From NCBI RefSeq assembly GCF_009915155.1, contig NZ_JAABLM010000005.1, positions 62,001 through 126,000 of the forward strand: a DNA stretch of 64,000 nucleotides. Direction: 5' to 3'. Shown piece by piece: positions 24,980 through 34,176 of this stretch. The stretch is from Flavobacterium ichthyis (GTDB taxonomy: Bacteria; Bacteroidota; Bacteroidia; Flavobacteriales; Flavobacteriaceae). The notes beneath the pieces were generated by a model. That model saw only the letters and a program-made list of their open reading frames with translations. It had not been told where the DNA came from and made no database searches. Position 1 is the stretch's first letter; the number at the start of each line of letters is the position of its first letter. The position numbers and the translations under genes are program-made.

Positions 24980-25543
24980 ATGACTGAAGAAATTGATTTT
25001 ATATTAGACAGTGCAAAAGAATCGATGAATAACTCGATTGCACACCTTGAAAAAGAATTTTTAAATATTAGAGCTGGAAAAGCTTCGCCAGCGATGTTAG
25101 GTGGAATTTTTGTGGATTATTACGGTTCACAAACGCCGCTATCGCAAGTGGCAAATATTAATGTTCCTGATGCCCGAACGATTACCGTTCAACCATGGGA
25201 AAAAAATATGTTGCAACCTATTGAAAAAGCAATTATGATTGCCAACATTGGTTTTAACCCGATGAATAATGGCGATAACATCATCATTAGTGTTCCACCA
25301 TTAACTGAAGAACGCCGTCGCGATTTGGTAAAACAAGCCAAATCTGAAGCAGAAGATGCTAAAATTGGAATTAGAAATGTAAGAAAAGACGCTAATACCG
25401 ATATTAAAAAATTAGAAAAAGAAGGAACTTCTGAAGATATATGTAAGTCTGCTGAAGAAGAAGTGCAGAACTTAACCAATTCTTATGTAAAGAAAATTGA
25501 TGATTTACTGGCTGCGAAAGAAGCTGAAATTATGAAAGTATAA
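24980..25543 (+). CDS. frr: Ribosome recycling factor
   Basis: 187 residues, the usual size. Three-helix-bundle signature: LNIRAGKASPAMLGGI and the domain II segment YYGSQTPLSQVANINVPDARTITVQPW, then PPLTEERRRDLVKQAK. It splits the post-termination ribosome with EF-G. Probably co-transcribed with pyrH; a terminator follows. Confidence 0.97.
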   Translation: MTEEIDFILDSAKESMNNSIAHLEKEFLNIRAGKASPAMLGGIFVDYYGSQTPLSQVANINVPDARTITVQPWEKNMLQPIEKAIMIANIGFNPMNNGDNIIISVPPLTEERRRDLVKQAKSEAEDAKIGIRNVRKDANTDIKKLEKEGTSEDICKSAEEEVQNLTNSYVKKIDDLLAAKEAEIMKV

Positions 25544-25565
25544 TCTTTACACTTCAAAATATTAA

Positions 25566-25591
25566 AATCCACTTAACGGTGGATTTTTTTT
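25566..25591 (+). terminator. Intrinsic terminator of pyrH-frr
   Basis: Stem aatccac (25566-25572) and gtggatt (25579-25585), loop of six, T run to 25591. Confidence 0.88.
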
Positions 25592-25604
25592 ATCATTTTA
25601 CCCG

Positions 25605-25612
25605 TACTTTTG
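25605..25612 (+). promoter_or_regulatory. -7 promoter box TACTTTTG
   Basis: Exact TAnnTTTG, 39 bases before the DUF5686 gene. Confidence 0.65.
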
Positions 25613-25651
25613 CAATCGCGGTGACTCCCCATTATGGAATCGCATTAGTTT

Positions 25652-28138
25652 ATGAGAGGTTTTTGGTTGTTTTTAGTTTGTATTTTCCCGACTATGATTG
25701 CGGCACAGGTTCGGCTTTCGGGAACTGTAAAAGACAAAAATTCTCAGCAACCCTTGGCTTTTGCAACGGTAACTTTTGGTAATAACAAAAGCATTACAGA
25801 CATAGATGGAAATTTTGACATTGAAAATAATTCCCGCCAAAGCTTGATTATTTCCTACATTGGTTACGAAACTAAAGTCATTCACAATCCGAATAATTTT
25901 GAAGAAATCAGCTTGATTGCCAAACTTCAAAAATTGGATGAAGTTTACATTTCCGGCGAAAATTTTGCCAAAAATATAATCAAAAAAACACAATCGCTAA
26001 AATCGCAAAACGATCCGCAAAAAAAACTAAATAGTTTTCGATTTAAAAGTTACAACAAACTCATTGTTTCGGCACATTCTGACTCAATTAAGGGAAAAAT
26101 TGATTCGATTTTTGTAACTCGAAATGAGCAAAAAAAGTTCAAAGAAATTGACTCGTCTGAATATCTTTATAAAGAAATTGTGGACAAACGCCATTTGTTC
26201 CAAACCGAAAAAGTGTCGGATTTTCTATTCGATGGAAATAAGTTAAAAGAAAATATTCTGGGAACCAAAATGTCAGGTTTCAAAAGTCCTATTTACGAAA
26301 TCATCGCTTTTAACCTTCAGTCGTTTTCTATTTACGATGAACATTACGAACTTTTTGAAACTAAATATAACAGTCCTATTGCCCATGATGCATTTAAAGA
26401 TTACCGTTATCAATTGTTAGATACCGTAAAAATCGATAATCGAGAGGCTTTTGTCATTCACTTTAAACCGGCAAAAAAACGCAAAGCGGCAGGTTTAGAA
26501 GGTATTTTGTATATCGATAGCGAAAATTTTTCCATTGCCAAAGCCGTTACCAGAATTCGTGGTGTTATGGACATTGCGGCAACGCATTATTTTAAGTTTT
26601 TGTCCAACGAAAAAATATGGTTTCCTTCAGAAAAAGAGTTCCGGGTAGTGAAAGGAAAAAATGAGGAAGACATTAAAATTTTAGGCGGAACCATTAAATT
26701 CGAAGGAGATTATAATGCTAAACGAACCCGTGAAAAAGATGCTTCGGATTTTACGTATTTAATTTCAAAATCAGAAAATTTTGATTTTAGTTTTAACGAA
26801 CCGGTGACTATCACACATTCCGCCGTGGCTATCGAAATCAAAAAAAACGCCATCGAACGCGATGAAAATTTTTGGCAACAATACCGCAAAGAACCTTTGG
26901 ATCAACGAAGTATCGCCACTTACGAGGCCCTTGACAGCATTGTAAAAAAAGAAAATTTAGAAAATAAATTGCGCTTCGGAAGAAAAATTCTGGACGGATA
27001 TCTTCCAATTGGATTTTTTGATTTAGACCTGCGTTATTTACTGAGTTACAATAATTATGAAGGTTTTAGACTTGGAGCCGGAGGAACGACTAACAATCGC
27101 CTGTCAGAATATTTTAGGCTAAAAGGTTACACGGCTTACGGTACCAAAGACAACGAAATAAAATACAGTATTGGAGCGGCAGTTCGTGTTGGGATTTTTT
27201 CTAATTCGTGGATTGGCGCGAGTTTTACGGATGATGTAAAAGAAATTGCAAGTACTTCGTTTGCCACTGATAAACGGGTTTTTAAAATTTACGATCCGCG
27301 ACCAATCAACTTGAGTACTTTTTACAACCACAAAACTTGGCAAGGTTACATTGAAACCAAAATTATCCCAAAAACCGAGAGTTATTGGCAACTTTCACAT
27401 GCTGAAATTACGCCACTTTTTAATTACACTTACGTGAAAGATACTCGTGCTTACGATTTTTTTACGATGACAACCGCAAGTTTTGCTTTGCAATGGAATC
27501 CGTTTAGCGATTTTATGCAAACGCCTTCGGGTAAATTAGAAATTGAAAAACGCTACCCCAAATTTACGTTTCAGTTTACGCAAACTTTAGGCGGAATTTT
27601 AGGCAATGACTTTGATTTTTCTAAGATTGATTTTAGAGCCGATTGGGAAAAAAAATACCTCAACGGTCAAAAAACCATGTTATTGATGGAAGCGGGTTAT
27701 GCGATTGGCGATGTTCCATTGACGCATTTATACAATACTTCCCCCAATAGTTTAACTAAAGATCGATTGCTTCAACGAATGACTATTGCTGGGAAAAATG
27801 CTTTTGAAACTATGTATTTCAACGAATTTTTCTCGAGTAAATTTGTGATCTTCCAATTGAAACACGGTTTTAAGCGACTTCAGATTTACAAAGGAATTAA
27901 ACCTTCGCCGGTTTTTGTAACACGAATGGCTTGGGGAGATTTAGAAAAGCAAGAGCAGCATTTGGGAATTGAGTATAAGACACTTCGGGATGGATATTTT
28001 GAATCCGGGATTGAGTTGAATCAAATTTACAAAGCCTTCGGAATAGCCGGATTTTATAGATACGGCCCGAACCAATTGTCGCGATTTGAAGACAATATTT
28101 CCATTAAATTAACGCTGATTTTGAATTTGGGTTTTTAA
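25652..28138 (+). CDS. DUF5686 / carboxypeptidase-like regulatory domain outer-membrane protein
   Basis: 828 residues. Signal peptide ending CIFPTMIAAQ; a CarboxypepD_reg-like beta-sandwich (GTVKDKNSQQPLAFATVTFGN, DIDGNFDI, ISYIGYET; about 20-105), then the long DUF5686 region with alternating aromatic strands and a C-terminus ending ISIKLTLILNLGF, as in outer-membrane barrels. The plug domain of SusC/TonB receptors is absent. It is probably an integral outer-membrane protein of unknown role; DUF5686 proteins are very common in Flavobacteriia. It has its own promoter box. Confidence 0.85.
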   Translation: MRGFWLFLVCIFPTMIAAQVRLSGTVKDKNSQQPLAFATVTFGNNKSITDIDGNFDIENNSRQSLIISYIGYETKVIHNPNNFEEISLIAKLQKLDEVYISGENFAKNIIKKTQSLKSQNDPQKKLNSFRFKSYNKLIVSAHSDSIKGKIDSIFVTRNEQKKFKEIDSSEYLYKEIVDKRHLFQTEKVSDFLFDGNKLKENILGTKMSGFKSPIYEIIAFNLQSFSIYDEHYELFETKYNSPIAHDAFKDYRYQLLDTVKIDNREAFVIHFKPAKKRKAAGLEGILYIDSENFSIAKAVTRIRGVMDIAATHYFKFLSNEKIWFPSEKEFRVVKGKNEEDIKILGGTIKFEGDYNAKRTREKDASDFTYLISKSENFDFSFNEPVTITHSAVAIEIKKNAIERDENFWQQYRKEPLDQRSIATYEALDSIVKKENLENKLRFGRKILDGYLPIGFFDLDLRYLLSYNNYEGFRLGAGGTTNNRLSEYFRLKGYTAYGTKDNEIKYSIGAAVRVGIFSNSWIGASFTDDVKEIASTSFATDKRVFKIYDPRPINLSTFYNHKTWQGYIETKIIPKTESYWQLSHAEITPLFNYTYVKDTRAYDFFTMTTASFALQWNPFSDFMQTPSGKLEIEKRYPKFTFQFTQTLGGILGNDFDFSKIDFRADWEKKYLNGQKTMLLMEAGYAIGDVPLTHLYNTSPNSLTKDRLLQRMTIAGKNAFETMYFNEFFSSKFVIFQLKHGFKRLQIYKGIKPSPVFVTRMAWGDLEKQEQHLGIEYKTLRDGYFESGIELNQIYKAFGIAGFYRYGPNQLSRFEDNISIKLTLILNLGF

Positions 28139-28193
28139 TTTCTGTGGGGTATTTCACTAGATTTTTTGCCCAGAAATAAGCTTGAAATTTTAT

Positions 28194-28201
28194 TATATTT
28201 G
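28194..28201 (+). promoter_or_regulatory. -7 promoter box TATATTTG upstream of asnS
   Basis: Exact TAnnTTTG. If used for asnS, the leader is about 210 bases long and contains the whole of repeat copy E. Confidence 0.55.
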
Positions 28202-28242
28202 CGGTTTGTTTATCGGCTATGTGGGGAATTGGCTTTTAAAAA

Positions 28243-28379
28243 ATACCTGAAGTTTTCCCTTAGCCCCGTCCTGAACCGTCGGGAGAGGCGATAGCGCTGG
28301 AGCGAAGCGGAAGCCTAAAGCCGAAAGCGGGAAACCAAGTTTAAAAAAATGCCTAGTCCCGAAGCTTCAGAAGGCTCCA
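28243..28379 (+). repeat. Composite hairpin element, copy E
   Basis: Order: acctgaag, tagccccg, a small cccgtc/gtcggg hairpin, a short divergent central region with agcgct and aggc/gcct pairing, right arm gccgaaagcggga, gcctagtcccgaagcttcag, and a ggctcc end next to poly-A. The central hairpin is much shorter and weaker than in other copies. It lies 37 bases upstream of asnS, downstream of the promoter box. Confidence 0.7.
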
Positions 28380-28416
28380 AAAAAATATTTTATAAAGATT
28401 TAGAAATCAAAAAAAG

Positions 28417-29850
28417 ATGAAACACACTAAAGTTATTGAGTTACTTAATAGTGCTCAAACCATGCAAGATGTTTATGTGAAAGGTTGGGTTAGAACGTTT
28501 AGAAACAACCAATTTATTGCGTTAAATGACGGTTCAACGATTCATAATATTCAGTGTGTTGTGGATTTTGAAAATACGCCTGCGGAGGTTTTGAAAAGAA
28601 TTACGACTGGTGCTGCGGTTGCGTTGAAAGGCTCGTTGGTGGAAAGCCAAGGAAAGGGTCAAAAATTTGAAGTTCAAGTGACAAATGTGGAGATTTTAGG
28701 TGATTCTGACGCAGAAAAATTCCCGATGCAACCTAAGAAACATTCGCTTGAATTTTTACGCGAAAATGCGCATTTGCGTGTTCGAACGAATGCGTTTGGG
28801 GCGATTATGCGTGTGCGATCAGTTTTGGCATTTGCAGTGCATCAATATTTTCAGGAAAAAGGTTTTGTGTACGTGAATACGCCTGTGATTACAGGTGCTG
28901 ATGCCGAAGGTGCTGGAGAGATGTTTCAAGTGACTTCATTGCCATTAGACAGTTTGCCAAAAAACGAAGAAGGAAAAGTCGATTTCAAGAAAGATTTTTT
29001 TGGAAAACATACTAACTTGACGGTTTCTGGACAATTGGAAGCCGAAACTTTTGCAATGGCTTTAGGTCAGGTATATACTTTTGGACCCACTTTTAGAGCC
29101 GAAAATTCAAATACCTCACGCCACTTGGCAGAATTTTGGATGATTGAGCCGGAAGTTGCCTTCAATGATTTGCATGACAATATGGATCTTGCCGAAGATT
29201 TTATTCAATACGTGATTCAATACACAATGGATAAATGTGGTGATGATTTAAAGTTTTTGGAAAGCCGCTTATTGGAAGAAGAAAAGCAAAAACCACAAGC
29301 GGAACGAAGCGAAATGGCTTTGCTTGAGAAGTTGAATTTCGTATTGGAAAATAATTTCAAGCGTGTTTCTTACACCGAAGCGATTGACATTTTGAAAAAT
29401 TCAAAACCGAATAAGAATAAAAAATTCCAATATTTAATTGAGGAATGGGGTGCCGATTTACAAAGTGAACACGAGCGTTTCTTGGTGGAAAAACATTTTA
29501 AATCGCCTGTAATTGTGTATGATTATCCGGCAAACATTAAATCGTTTTACATGCGTTTGAACGAAGACCAAAAAACGGTAGCTGCGATGGATATTTTATT
29601 CCCTGGAATTGGCGAAATCGTGGGTGGTTCTCAACGTGAGGAACGTTTAGATGTTTTGCTCGAAAAAATGAAAGTGATAGGGATTGACGAAGAAGAACTT
29701 TGGTGGTATTTAGACACGCGTCGTTTTGGAACTGCGGTTCACAGTGGTTTTGGACTTGGTTTTGAAAGATTGGTGCTTTTTGTAACCGGAATGACGAACA
29801 TTAGAGATGTAATTCCGTTCCCAAGAACTCCCGGAAACGCTGAGTTTTAA
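28417..29850 (+). CDS. asnS: Asparaginyl-tRNA synthetase
   Basis: 477 residues. N-terminal OB anticodon-binding domain (VYVKGWVRTFRNNQFIALNDGS, about 18-40); class IIb catalytic core with VNTPVITGADAEGAGEMFQVT, motif 2 FGPTFRAENSNTSRHLAEFWMIEPE and motif 3 GFGLGFERLVLFVTGMTNIRD. The AspRS/AsnRS split is settled by the SQREERLDVLLEKM and motif-3 context. It charges tRNA-Asn. It is tail to tail with aspS across a shared terminator. Confidence 0.97.
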   Translation: MKHTKVIELLNSAQTMQDVYVKGWVRTFRNNQFIALNDGSTIHNIQCVVDFENTPAEVLKRITTGAAVALKGSLVESQGKGQKFEVQVTNVEILGDSDAEKFPMQPKKHSLEFLRENAHLRVRTNAFGAIMRVRSVLAFAVHQYFQEKGFVYVNTPVITGADAEGAGEMFQVTSLPLDSLPKNEEGKVDFKKDFFGKHTNLTVSGQLEAETFAMALGQVYTFGPTFRAENSNTSRHLAEFWMIEPEVAFNDLHDNMDLAEDFIQYVIQYTMDKCGDDLKFLESRLLEEEKQKPQAERSEMALLEKLNFVLENNFKRVSYTEAIDILKNSKPNKNKKFQYLIEEWGADLQSEHERFLVEKHFKSPVIVYDYPANIKSFYMRLNEDQKTVAAMDILFPGIGEIVGGSQREERLDVLLEKMKVIGIDEEELWWYLDTRRFGTAVHSGFGLGFERLVLFVTGMTNIRDVIPFPRTPGNAEF

Positions 29851-29860
29851 TAAAAACAAA

Positions 29861-29888
29861 AAACCTCGAAACGAAAATTTCGAGGTTT
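29861..29888. terminator. Bidirectional terminator between asnS and aspS
   Basis: Arms aaacctcgaaa (29861-29871) and tttcgaggttt (29878-29888), perfect 11 bp, with A-run before and T-run after; usable by both convergent genes. Confidence 0.9.
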
Positions 29889-29910
29889 TTTTATGTTCGT
29901 CAATGGTTAA

Positions 29911-31683
29911 TTACAAACTCTTAACCGAAATATGCAACTCTTCCAATTGTTTTTCATCAATTACCGAAGGTGCATCAATCATCACATCGCGACCAGAATT
30001 ATTTTTAGGGAACGCAATAAAATCTCTAATGGTTTCTTGTCCACCTAAAATGGCAACCAATCTGTCTAACCCAAAAGCCAAACCGCCGTGTGGTGGTGCT
30101 CCAAACTGGAAAGCATCCATCAAAAATCCGAATTGTGCTTTGGCTTCTTCTTCGGTGAAACCTAAATATTTAAACATTAATTGTTGCGTAGCTTTATCAT
30201 GGATACGAATAGAACCACCTCCAATTTCGTTTCCATTCAAAACCAAATCGTATGCATTGGCACGAACTTTTCCGGGATCGGTTTCCAGCAGAGCCATGTC
30301 TTCAGGTTTTGGAGATGTAAACGGATGATGCATAGCATGCCATCTTCCATTCTCTTCATCTTGTTCCAAAAGTGGGAAATCTACTACCCAAAGTGGTGCA
30401 AAAACTTCCGGATTACGCAATCCTAAACGCGTTGCCAATTCCATTCTCAAAGCCGAAAGTTGTGCTCTTGTTTTATTTGCCGGACCCGAAAGTATCAACA
30501 TTAAATCGCCCGGTTTTGCGTTCATTTTTTCTGCCCAAGTTTTTAAAACTTCTTCATTGTAAAACTTGTCCACCGAAGATTTTAAAGTCCCGTCATTATT
30601 GTATCGAACGTAAACCATTCCAGTTGCGCCAACTTGAGGACGTTTTACCCATTCAATCAGTTCGTCAATTTGTTTTCGCGTATAATCTGCACAACCTTCC
30701 ACGTTAATTCCAACAACTAATTCAGCATTATCAAAAACAGGAAAACCTTTTGGCTCAAAAGTTCCGCCTTCTGGAGTTAGCGGACAAAATTTCATCCCAA
30801 AACGAATATCCGGCTTGTCGTTTCCATACGTTTTCATGGCATAATCATAAGTAATTCTCGGGAATTTTTCTCCCGAATCACTCGGGACAATGCCTTTTAA
30901 TTCTTTCAACAAATGACGCATCAATCCTTCAAAAACATTCAATATATCTTCTTGCTCCACAAACGCCATTTCGCAATCAATTTGCGTAAACTCCGGCTGA
31001 CGATCAGCTCTTAAATCCTCATCTCGGAAACATTTCACAATCTGAAAATATTTGTCCATTCCGCCTACCATCAACAACTGTTTAAACGTTTGTGGCGATT
31101 GTGGCAAAGCATAAAATTGCCCTTCATTCATACGGCTTGGCACCACAAAATCTCGAGCACCTTCCGGAGTCGATTTAATCAAATAAGGCGTTTCTACCTC
31201 ACAAAAATCCAAATCCGACAAATATTTTCGCACTTCCATTGCCACTTTGTGACGGAAAAGCAAACTGTTTTTCACTGGATTTCTTCTAATGTCAAGATAG
31301 CGGTATTTCATTCGGATATCTTCGCCACCATCGGTTTCGTCTTCAATCGTAAACGGAGGCGTCAAAGCCGTATTCAAAATATTTAATTCCGAAACTAAAA
31401 TTTCAATATCACCCGTTGCGATATTTTTATTCTTGGCTTCTCGCTCAATCACAGTCCCTTTTACCTGAATCACAAATTCTCTCGAAAGGGTTTTAGCCAA
31501 CTCAAAAACGGCTTTATCCGTGCGACTTTCGTCAAAAATTAATTGCGTAATTCCATAACGGTCACGCAAATCAACCCAATTCATAAAACCTTTGTCGCGC
31601 GATTTTTGAACCCAACCCGCAAGTGTAACCTCTTTGTTGATGTGTGAAGCGTTCAACTCTCCACAATTATGACTTCTGTACAT
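29911..31683 (-). CDS. aspS: Aspartyl-tRNA synthetase
   Basis: 590 residues, bacterial type with the GAD insertion. OB domain at the N-terminus ([31 protein letters not shown]), motif 1 region [16 protein letters not shown], motif 2 [20 protein letters not shown], the GAD domain around 290-410, and motif 3 [15 protein letters not shown]. It charges tRNA-Asp; a tRNA-Asp gene lies about 9.6 kb away. Confidence 0.97.
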   Translation of the reverse strand: MYRSHNCGELNASHINKEVTLAGWVQKSRDKGFMNWVDLRDRYGITQLIFDESRTDKAVFELAKTLSREFVIQVKGTVIEREAKNKNIATGDIEILVSELNILNTALTPPFTIEDETDGGEDIRMKYRYLDIRRNPVKNSLLFRHKVAMEVRKYLSDLDFCEVETPYLIKSTPEGARDFVVPSRMNEGQFYALPQSPQTFKQLLMVGGMDKYFQIVKCFRDEDLRADRQPEFTQIDCEMAFVEQEDILNVFEGLMRHLLKELKGIVPSDSGEKFPRITYDYAMKTYGNDKPDIRFGMKFCPLTPEGGTFEPKGFPVFDNAELVVGINVEGCADYTRKQIDELIEWVKRPQVGATGMVYVRYNNDGTLKSSVDKFYNEEVLKTWAEKMNAKPGDLMLILSGPANKTRAQLSALRMELATRLGLRNPEVFAPLWVVDFPLLEQDEENGRWHAMHHPFTSPKPEDMALLETDPGKVRANAYDLVLNGNEIGGGSIRIHDKATQQLMFKYLGFTEEEAKAQFGFLMDAFQFGAPPHGGLAFGLDRLVAILGGQETIRDFIAFPKNNSGRDVMIDAPSVIDEKQLEELHISVKSL

Positions 31684-31702
31684 GATTGAAATTTTAAAGT
31701 CG

Positions 31703-31710
31703 CAAATTTA
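31703..31710 (-). promoter_or_regulatory. -7 promoter box TAAATTTG for aspS
   Basis: Minus-strand TAAATTTG, 19 bases upstream of the aspS ATG. Confidence 0.68.
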
Positions 31711-31767
31711 GTGATAATTGTTAAGGTTTTACTTCATCATAAATCAAAAATTGTAACGAAAATAATT

Positions 31768-31880
31768 TGGGCGTTCCCGCCAGAAAAAGGCGGTCGGGCT
31801 TTCCGCTTCAATCTTTTTTATCGGCCAGAAAAAGGCCTCTTAAAAAAGGATTTCCGCTGCAATCCCTAACGCAAACCCCA
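31768..31880 (-). repeat. Composite hairpin element, copy G (second subtype)
   Basis: On the minus strand: gcgttagggattgcagcgg, aaatcc, hairpin, gattgaagcggaaagcccgaccg, a second ccgcc/ggcgg hairpin, gcgccc-type end (gggcgtt on the plus strand). Central stem: 31813-31826 with 31834-31848, with one bulge. The loop word gccagaaaaaggc occurs in both hairpins of this copy. Divergent spacer between aspS and the DUF4407 gene. Confidence 0.78.
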
Positions 31881-31899
31881 ATAACAAGGAAATTTCTGA

Positions 31900-32016
31900 A
31901 AAAAAGAAGAAGCGGTGAGAATGATGAAAAATTCGCCGAGATGGAAACCAGGAGTACTACACGGAAAACCTGTGAGAGTTCAATTTTATTTACCTATTCA
32001 ATTAAAGACTAAATAG
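31900..32016 (+). pseudogene. Stranded C-terminal fragment of a TonB-family protein
   Basis: In one frame the 117 bases read EEAVRMMKNSPRWKPG, then LHGKPVRVQFYLPIQL and a stop at 32014-32016. This is the typical end of a TonB C-terminal domain (xxWxPGxxxGKPVRVxxxLPIxF). A stop at 31897 closes the frame upstream and only about 35 codons exist, so no complete gene is present. It lies directly next to repeat copy G in the 484-base spacer between aspS and the DUF4407 gene. It is best read as a relic of a deleted energy-transducer gene. Confidence 0.7.
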
Positions 32017-32100
32017 AAAGATAACCGTTCAGAGATGGGTGGTTATTTCATTTAAACCAAAAGATACCAGCCGTTTATACCAAAACAAAAAATCTGGCGT

Positions 32101-32108
32101 TATCTTTG
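32101..32108 (+). promoter_or_regulatory. -7 promoter box TATCTTTG for the DUF4407 gene
   Basis: Exact TAnnTTTG, 59 bases before ATG 32168. The longer frame that starts at 32039 would begin upstream of this promoter and is rejected. Confidence 0.7.
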
Positions 32109-32113
32109 CAAAC

Positions 32114-32168
32114 ATCATCAATCATCACACGCTGTACACGTTTTCAGCGTATAAATCATCAATCATCA
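32114..32168 (+). repeat. 14-bp direct repeats around a hairpin, touching the start codon
   Basis: atcatcaatcatca occurs at 32114-32127 and again at 32155-32168; the second copy ends on the A of the ATG. Between them acgctg (32129-32134) pairs with cagcgt (32145-32150). Confidence 0.8.
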
Positions 32169-33268
32169 TGTTAAAACAATTTTTTATCCTGTGTTCGGGA
32201 GCCGATAAAAAGCTACTCGAAAATTGCTCAGAAGGCGAACAAACTAAATTCGCCGGTATTGGAGCAACCGTTTTCTTCACAGCCGTTATGGCTTATATTG
32301 CCAGTGCTTATGCACTTTTTACGGTTTTCGACAGCGTTTATCCCGCTATTGGTTTCGGACTCGTTTGGGGTTTACTAATTTTTAATCTCGACCGTTTTAT
32401 CGTATCCACCATTCGAAAAAGAGATTCTTTTTGGAACGAATTTCTTCAAGCGACTCCCAGAATTGCCTTAGCGGTTATCATTGCGATTGTAATTTCAAAA
32501 CCTTTGGAAATTAAAATTTTCGAGAAGGAAATCAACACCGTTTTATTGAAGGAAAAAAATGCAATGGCCTTGAATAACAAGAAAGAAGTGGCCAATTATT
32601 TCAAATCGGATTTGGATAAAAACAAAGCCCAAGTGGACAACTTGAAATCGGAAATTGCAAAGAAAGAAAAGGAAGTCAACACCTTATATGAAACCTACAT
32701 TGCCGAAGCCGAAGGAACTGCTGGAACAAAAAAACTAGGAAAAGGTCCGGTTTTTAAAGAAAAAATCGCCAAGCACGATTTGGCGAAAGCCGAACTCGAC
32801 ACCTTGCGAAAAATCAATCTTGCGAAAATTGCCGAATTGGAAAAATCGTCTAAAACGTTACAAACGGATTTGGATAAAAAAGTATCGGAAACCCAACCTA
32901 TAATTGATGGTTTCGACGGATTAATGGCAAGAATCAATGCCTTAAACAAACTGCCTTGGTTGCCTTCATTTTTCATTATGCTTTTGTTTTTAGCCATCGA
33001 AACTTCTCCTATTATTGCCAAATTATTATCTCCAAAAGGCGAATACGATTATAAATTGGAAGATTTGGAAACGGCTCTCAAAGCTACCCTCAACCAAGAC
33101 AAGTACCAACGTGAATTATTGGTAAAAACAAGTGCTCAAATGCACGACAAAGTTTATGAAGACATTGCTTCGGATAGGGAACTATACCATTTGCAAAGAA
33201 AAAATGCCCACGAATTATTGGAACTTCAATCGAAAAACTTTGTAGAAAAGCAAAAGCGAACTTTTTGA
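32168..33268 (+). CDS. DUF4407 membrane protein with coiled coil
   Basis: 366 residues. The N-terminus FFILCSGADKKLLENCSEGEQTKFAGIG is the DUF4407 signature, followed by two helices (about 30-75), one near 100-115, then a long charged coiled coil (about 125-255, rich in Lys/Glu: SEIAKKEKEVNTLYETY, ELEKSSKTLQTDLDKKVSE), a further helix (LPSFFIMLLFLAIETSPIIAKLL) and a cytoplasmic tail. Function of DUF4407 is unknown. Start set by the promoter box. Confidence 0.88.
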   Translation: MLKQFFILCSGADKKLLENCSEGEQTKFAGIGATVFFTAVMAYIASAYALFTVFDSVYPAIGFGLVWGLLIFNLDRFIVSTIRKRDSFWNEFLQATPRIALAVIIAIVISKPLEIKIFEKEINTVLLKEKNAMALNNKKEVANYFKSDLDKNKAQVDNLKSEIAKKEKEVNTLYETYIAEAEGTAGTKKLGKGPVFKEKIAKHDLAKAELDTLRKINLAKIAELEKSSKTLQTDLDKKVSETQPIIDGFDGLMARINALNKLPWLPSFFIMLLFLAIETSPIIAKLLSPKGEYDYKLEDLETALKATLNQDKYQRELLVKTSAQMHDKVYEDIASDRELYHLQRKNAHELLELQSKNFVEKQKRTF

Positions 33269-33379
33269 GTCAAAACTTTGAAAGTTAAACATCTTAAAGA
33301 AGATGCTGTACAAATAAAAAGTCGAAAGTTAGCACTACACATCTTCACTTTCGACTTTTACTTTTAACTTTTGACTTAC

Positions 33380-34129
33380 TTACAAATAACTTAAAATCTC
33401 TTTTTTCAAAGCATCATATTCCCCTTGCAAAATCAATCCGTTGTCGAGTAATTTTTTATAATTCTGAAGCTTTTCGAACAATTCATCTTGCGTAAGATTT
33501 TCCAGTCCGATTGTTTTGGAAGGTTTTTCATCAGGGAATTGTTTTTCGGCACGATAACCTGAATGTTCCACCGGAATAATTTCGGCAAAATCCGAAACTT
33601 CTTCGGTTTCTACTTCTTCAATATTTTCGATTTCCTCAGTGTTTTCAAGTGTTTTCGGAAAAATATCTTCTTCTAACTCTGCTTCCAAAAAAGTTTGCGG
33701 TTCCTCCACGGTTGGTTCATTACTTACCACATTTCCATTTTTCAAAATATCCAGTTGTTCTTTGGCAAAGGTGTTAATTTTTCTTGCCTGAATTTTCGGA
33801 ATGTAATCAATAGAAATCGTCAAATCGGTTTTGGTGGTAAACGAAAATTCCGAACCCAAAAGGTTTTCTTTTACCATCGTTCCTGCAATGTCGTCCCAAG
33901 TATAATCGGTAAAATCCATCGATAACCCTAAATTTTTAGGCTTGCAGATGATGATGCGTTTGTTGGTCAAAACAATGCTGTCAGGAAAAACGGTTACAGG
34001 CTTTTTTTGAACTCCAATGTAACCCACTTCTTCATTTTTCATCAATAAATCCGTCAATTTTGAAGTGATTTTTTCAATCGCTTTTGGATCTTGTTCCTCG
34101 TTTAAAAATTTTCTGATATGTTCGTTCAT
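33380..34129 (-). CDS. PH-like domain protein with C-terminal SHOCT motif
   Basis: 249 residues, soluble. Residues about 25-140 form a bacterial PH-like domain (VTVFPDSIVLTNKRIIICKPKNLGL, FTDYTWDDIAGTMVKENLLGSEF); an acidic linker rich in Glu follows (about 150-200); the end GLENLTQDELFEKLQNYKKLLDNG plus LILQGEYDALKKEILSYL is a SHOCT helix pair. SHOCT motifs are short oligomerization tags. Role unknown. ATG 34129 is preferred over an upstream TTG overlapping the yjbR-like stop. Convergent with the DUF4407 gene. Confidence 0.82.
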   Translation of the reverse strand: MNEHIRKFLNEEQDPKAIEKITSKLTDLLMKNEEVGYIGVQKKPVTVFPDSIVLTNKRIIICKPKNLGLSMDFTDYTWDDIAGTMVKENLLGSEFSFTTKTDLTISIDYIPKIQARKINTFAKEQLDILKNGNVVSNEPTVEEPQTFLEAELEEDIFPKTLENTEEIENIEEVETEEVSDFAEIIPVEHSGYRAEKQFPDEKPSKTIGLENLTQDELFEKLQNYKKLLDNGLILQGEYDALKKEILSYL

Positions 34130-34176
34130 TTTTGAGTTGCTTTTTTTTGTAAATGTACAGTCTAATTCTCTAATTT

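Noticed and set aside
31767..32012. An 81-residue reading frame across copy G
   Set aside because: Its sequence is a translation of the repeat arms and of the TonB relic in the wrong frame; no start context or family resemblance.
32168..34129. DUF4407 plus PH/SHOCT genes as a defence island
   Set aside because: The two genes converge rather than form an operon, and no nuclease, methylase, integrase or other defence marker is nearby.
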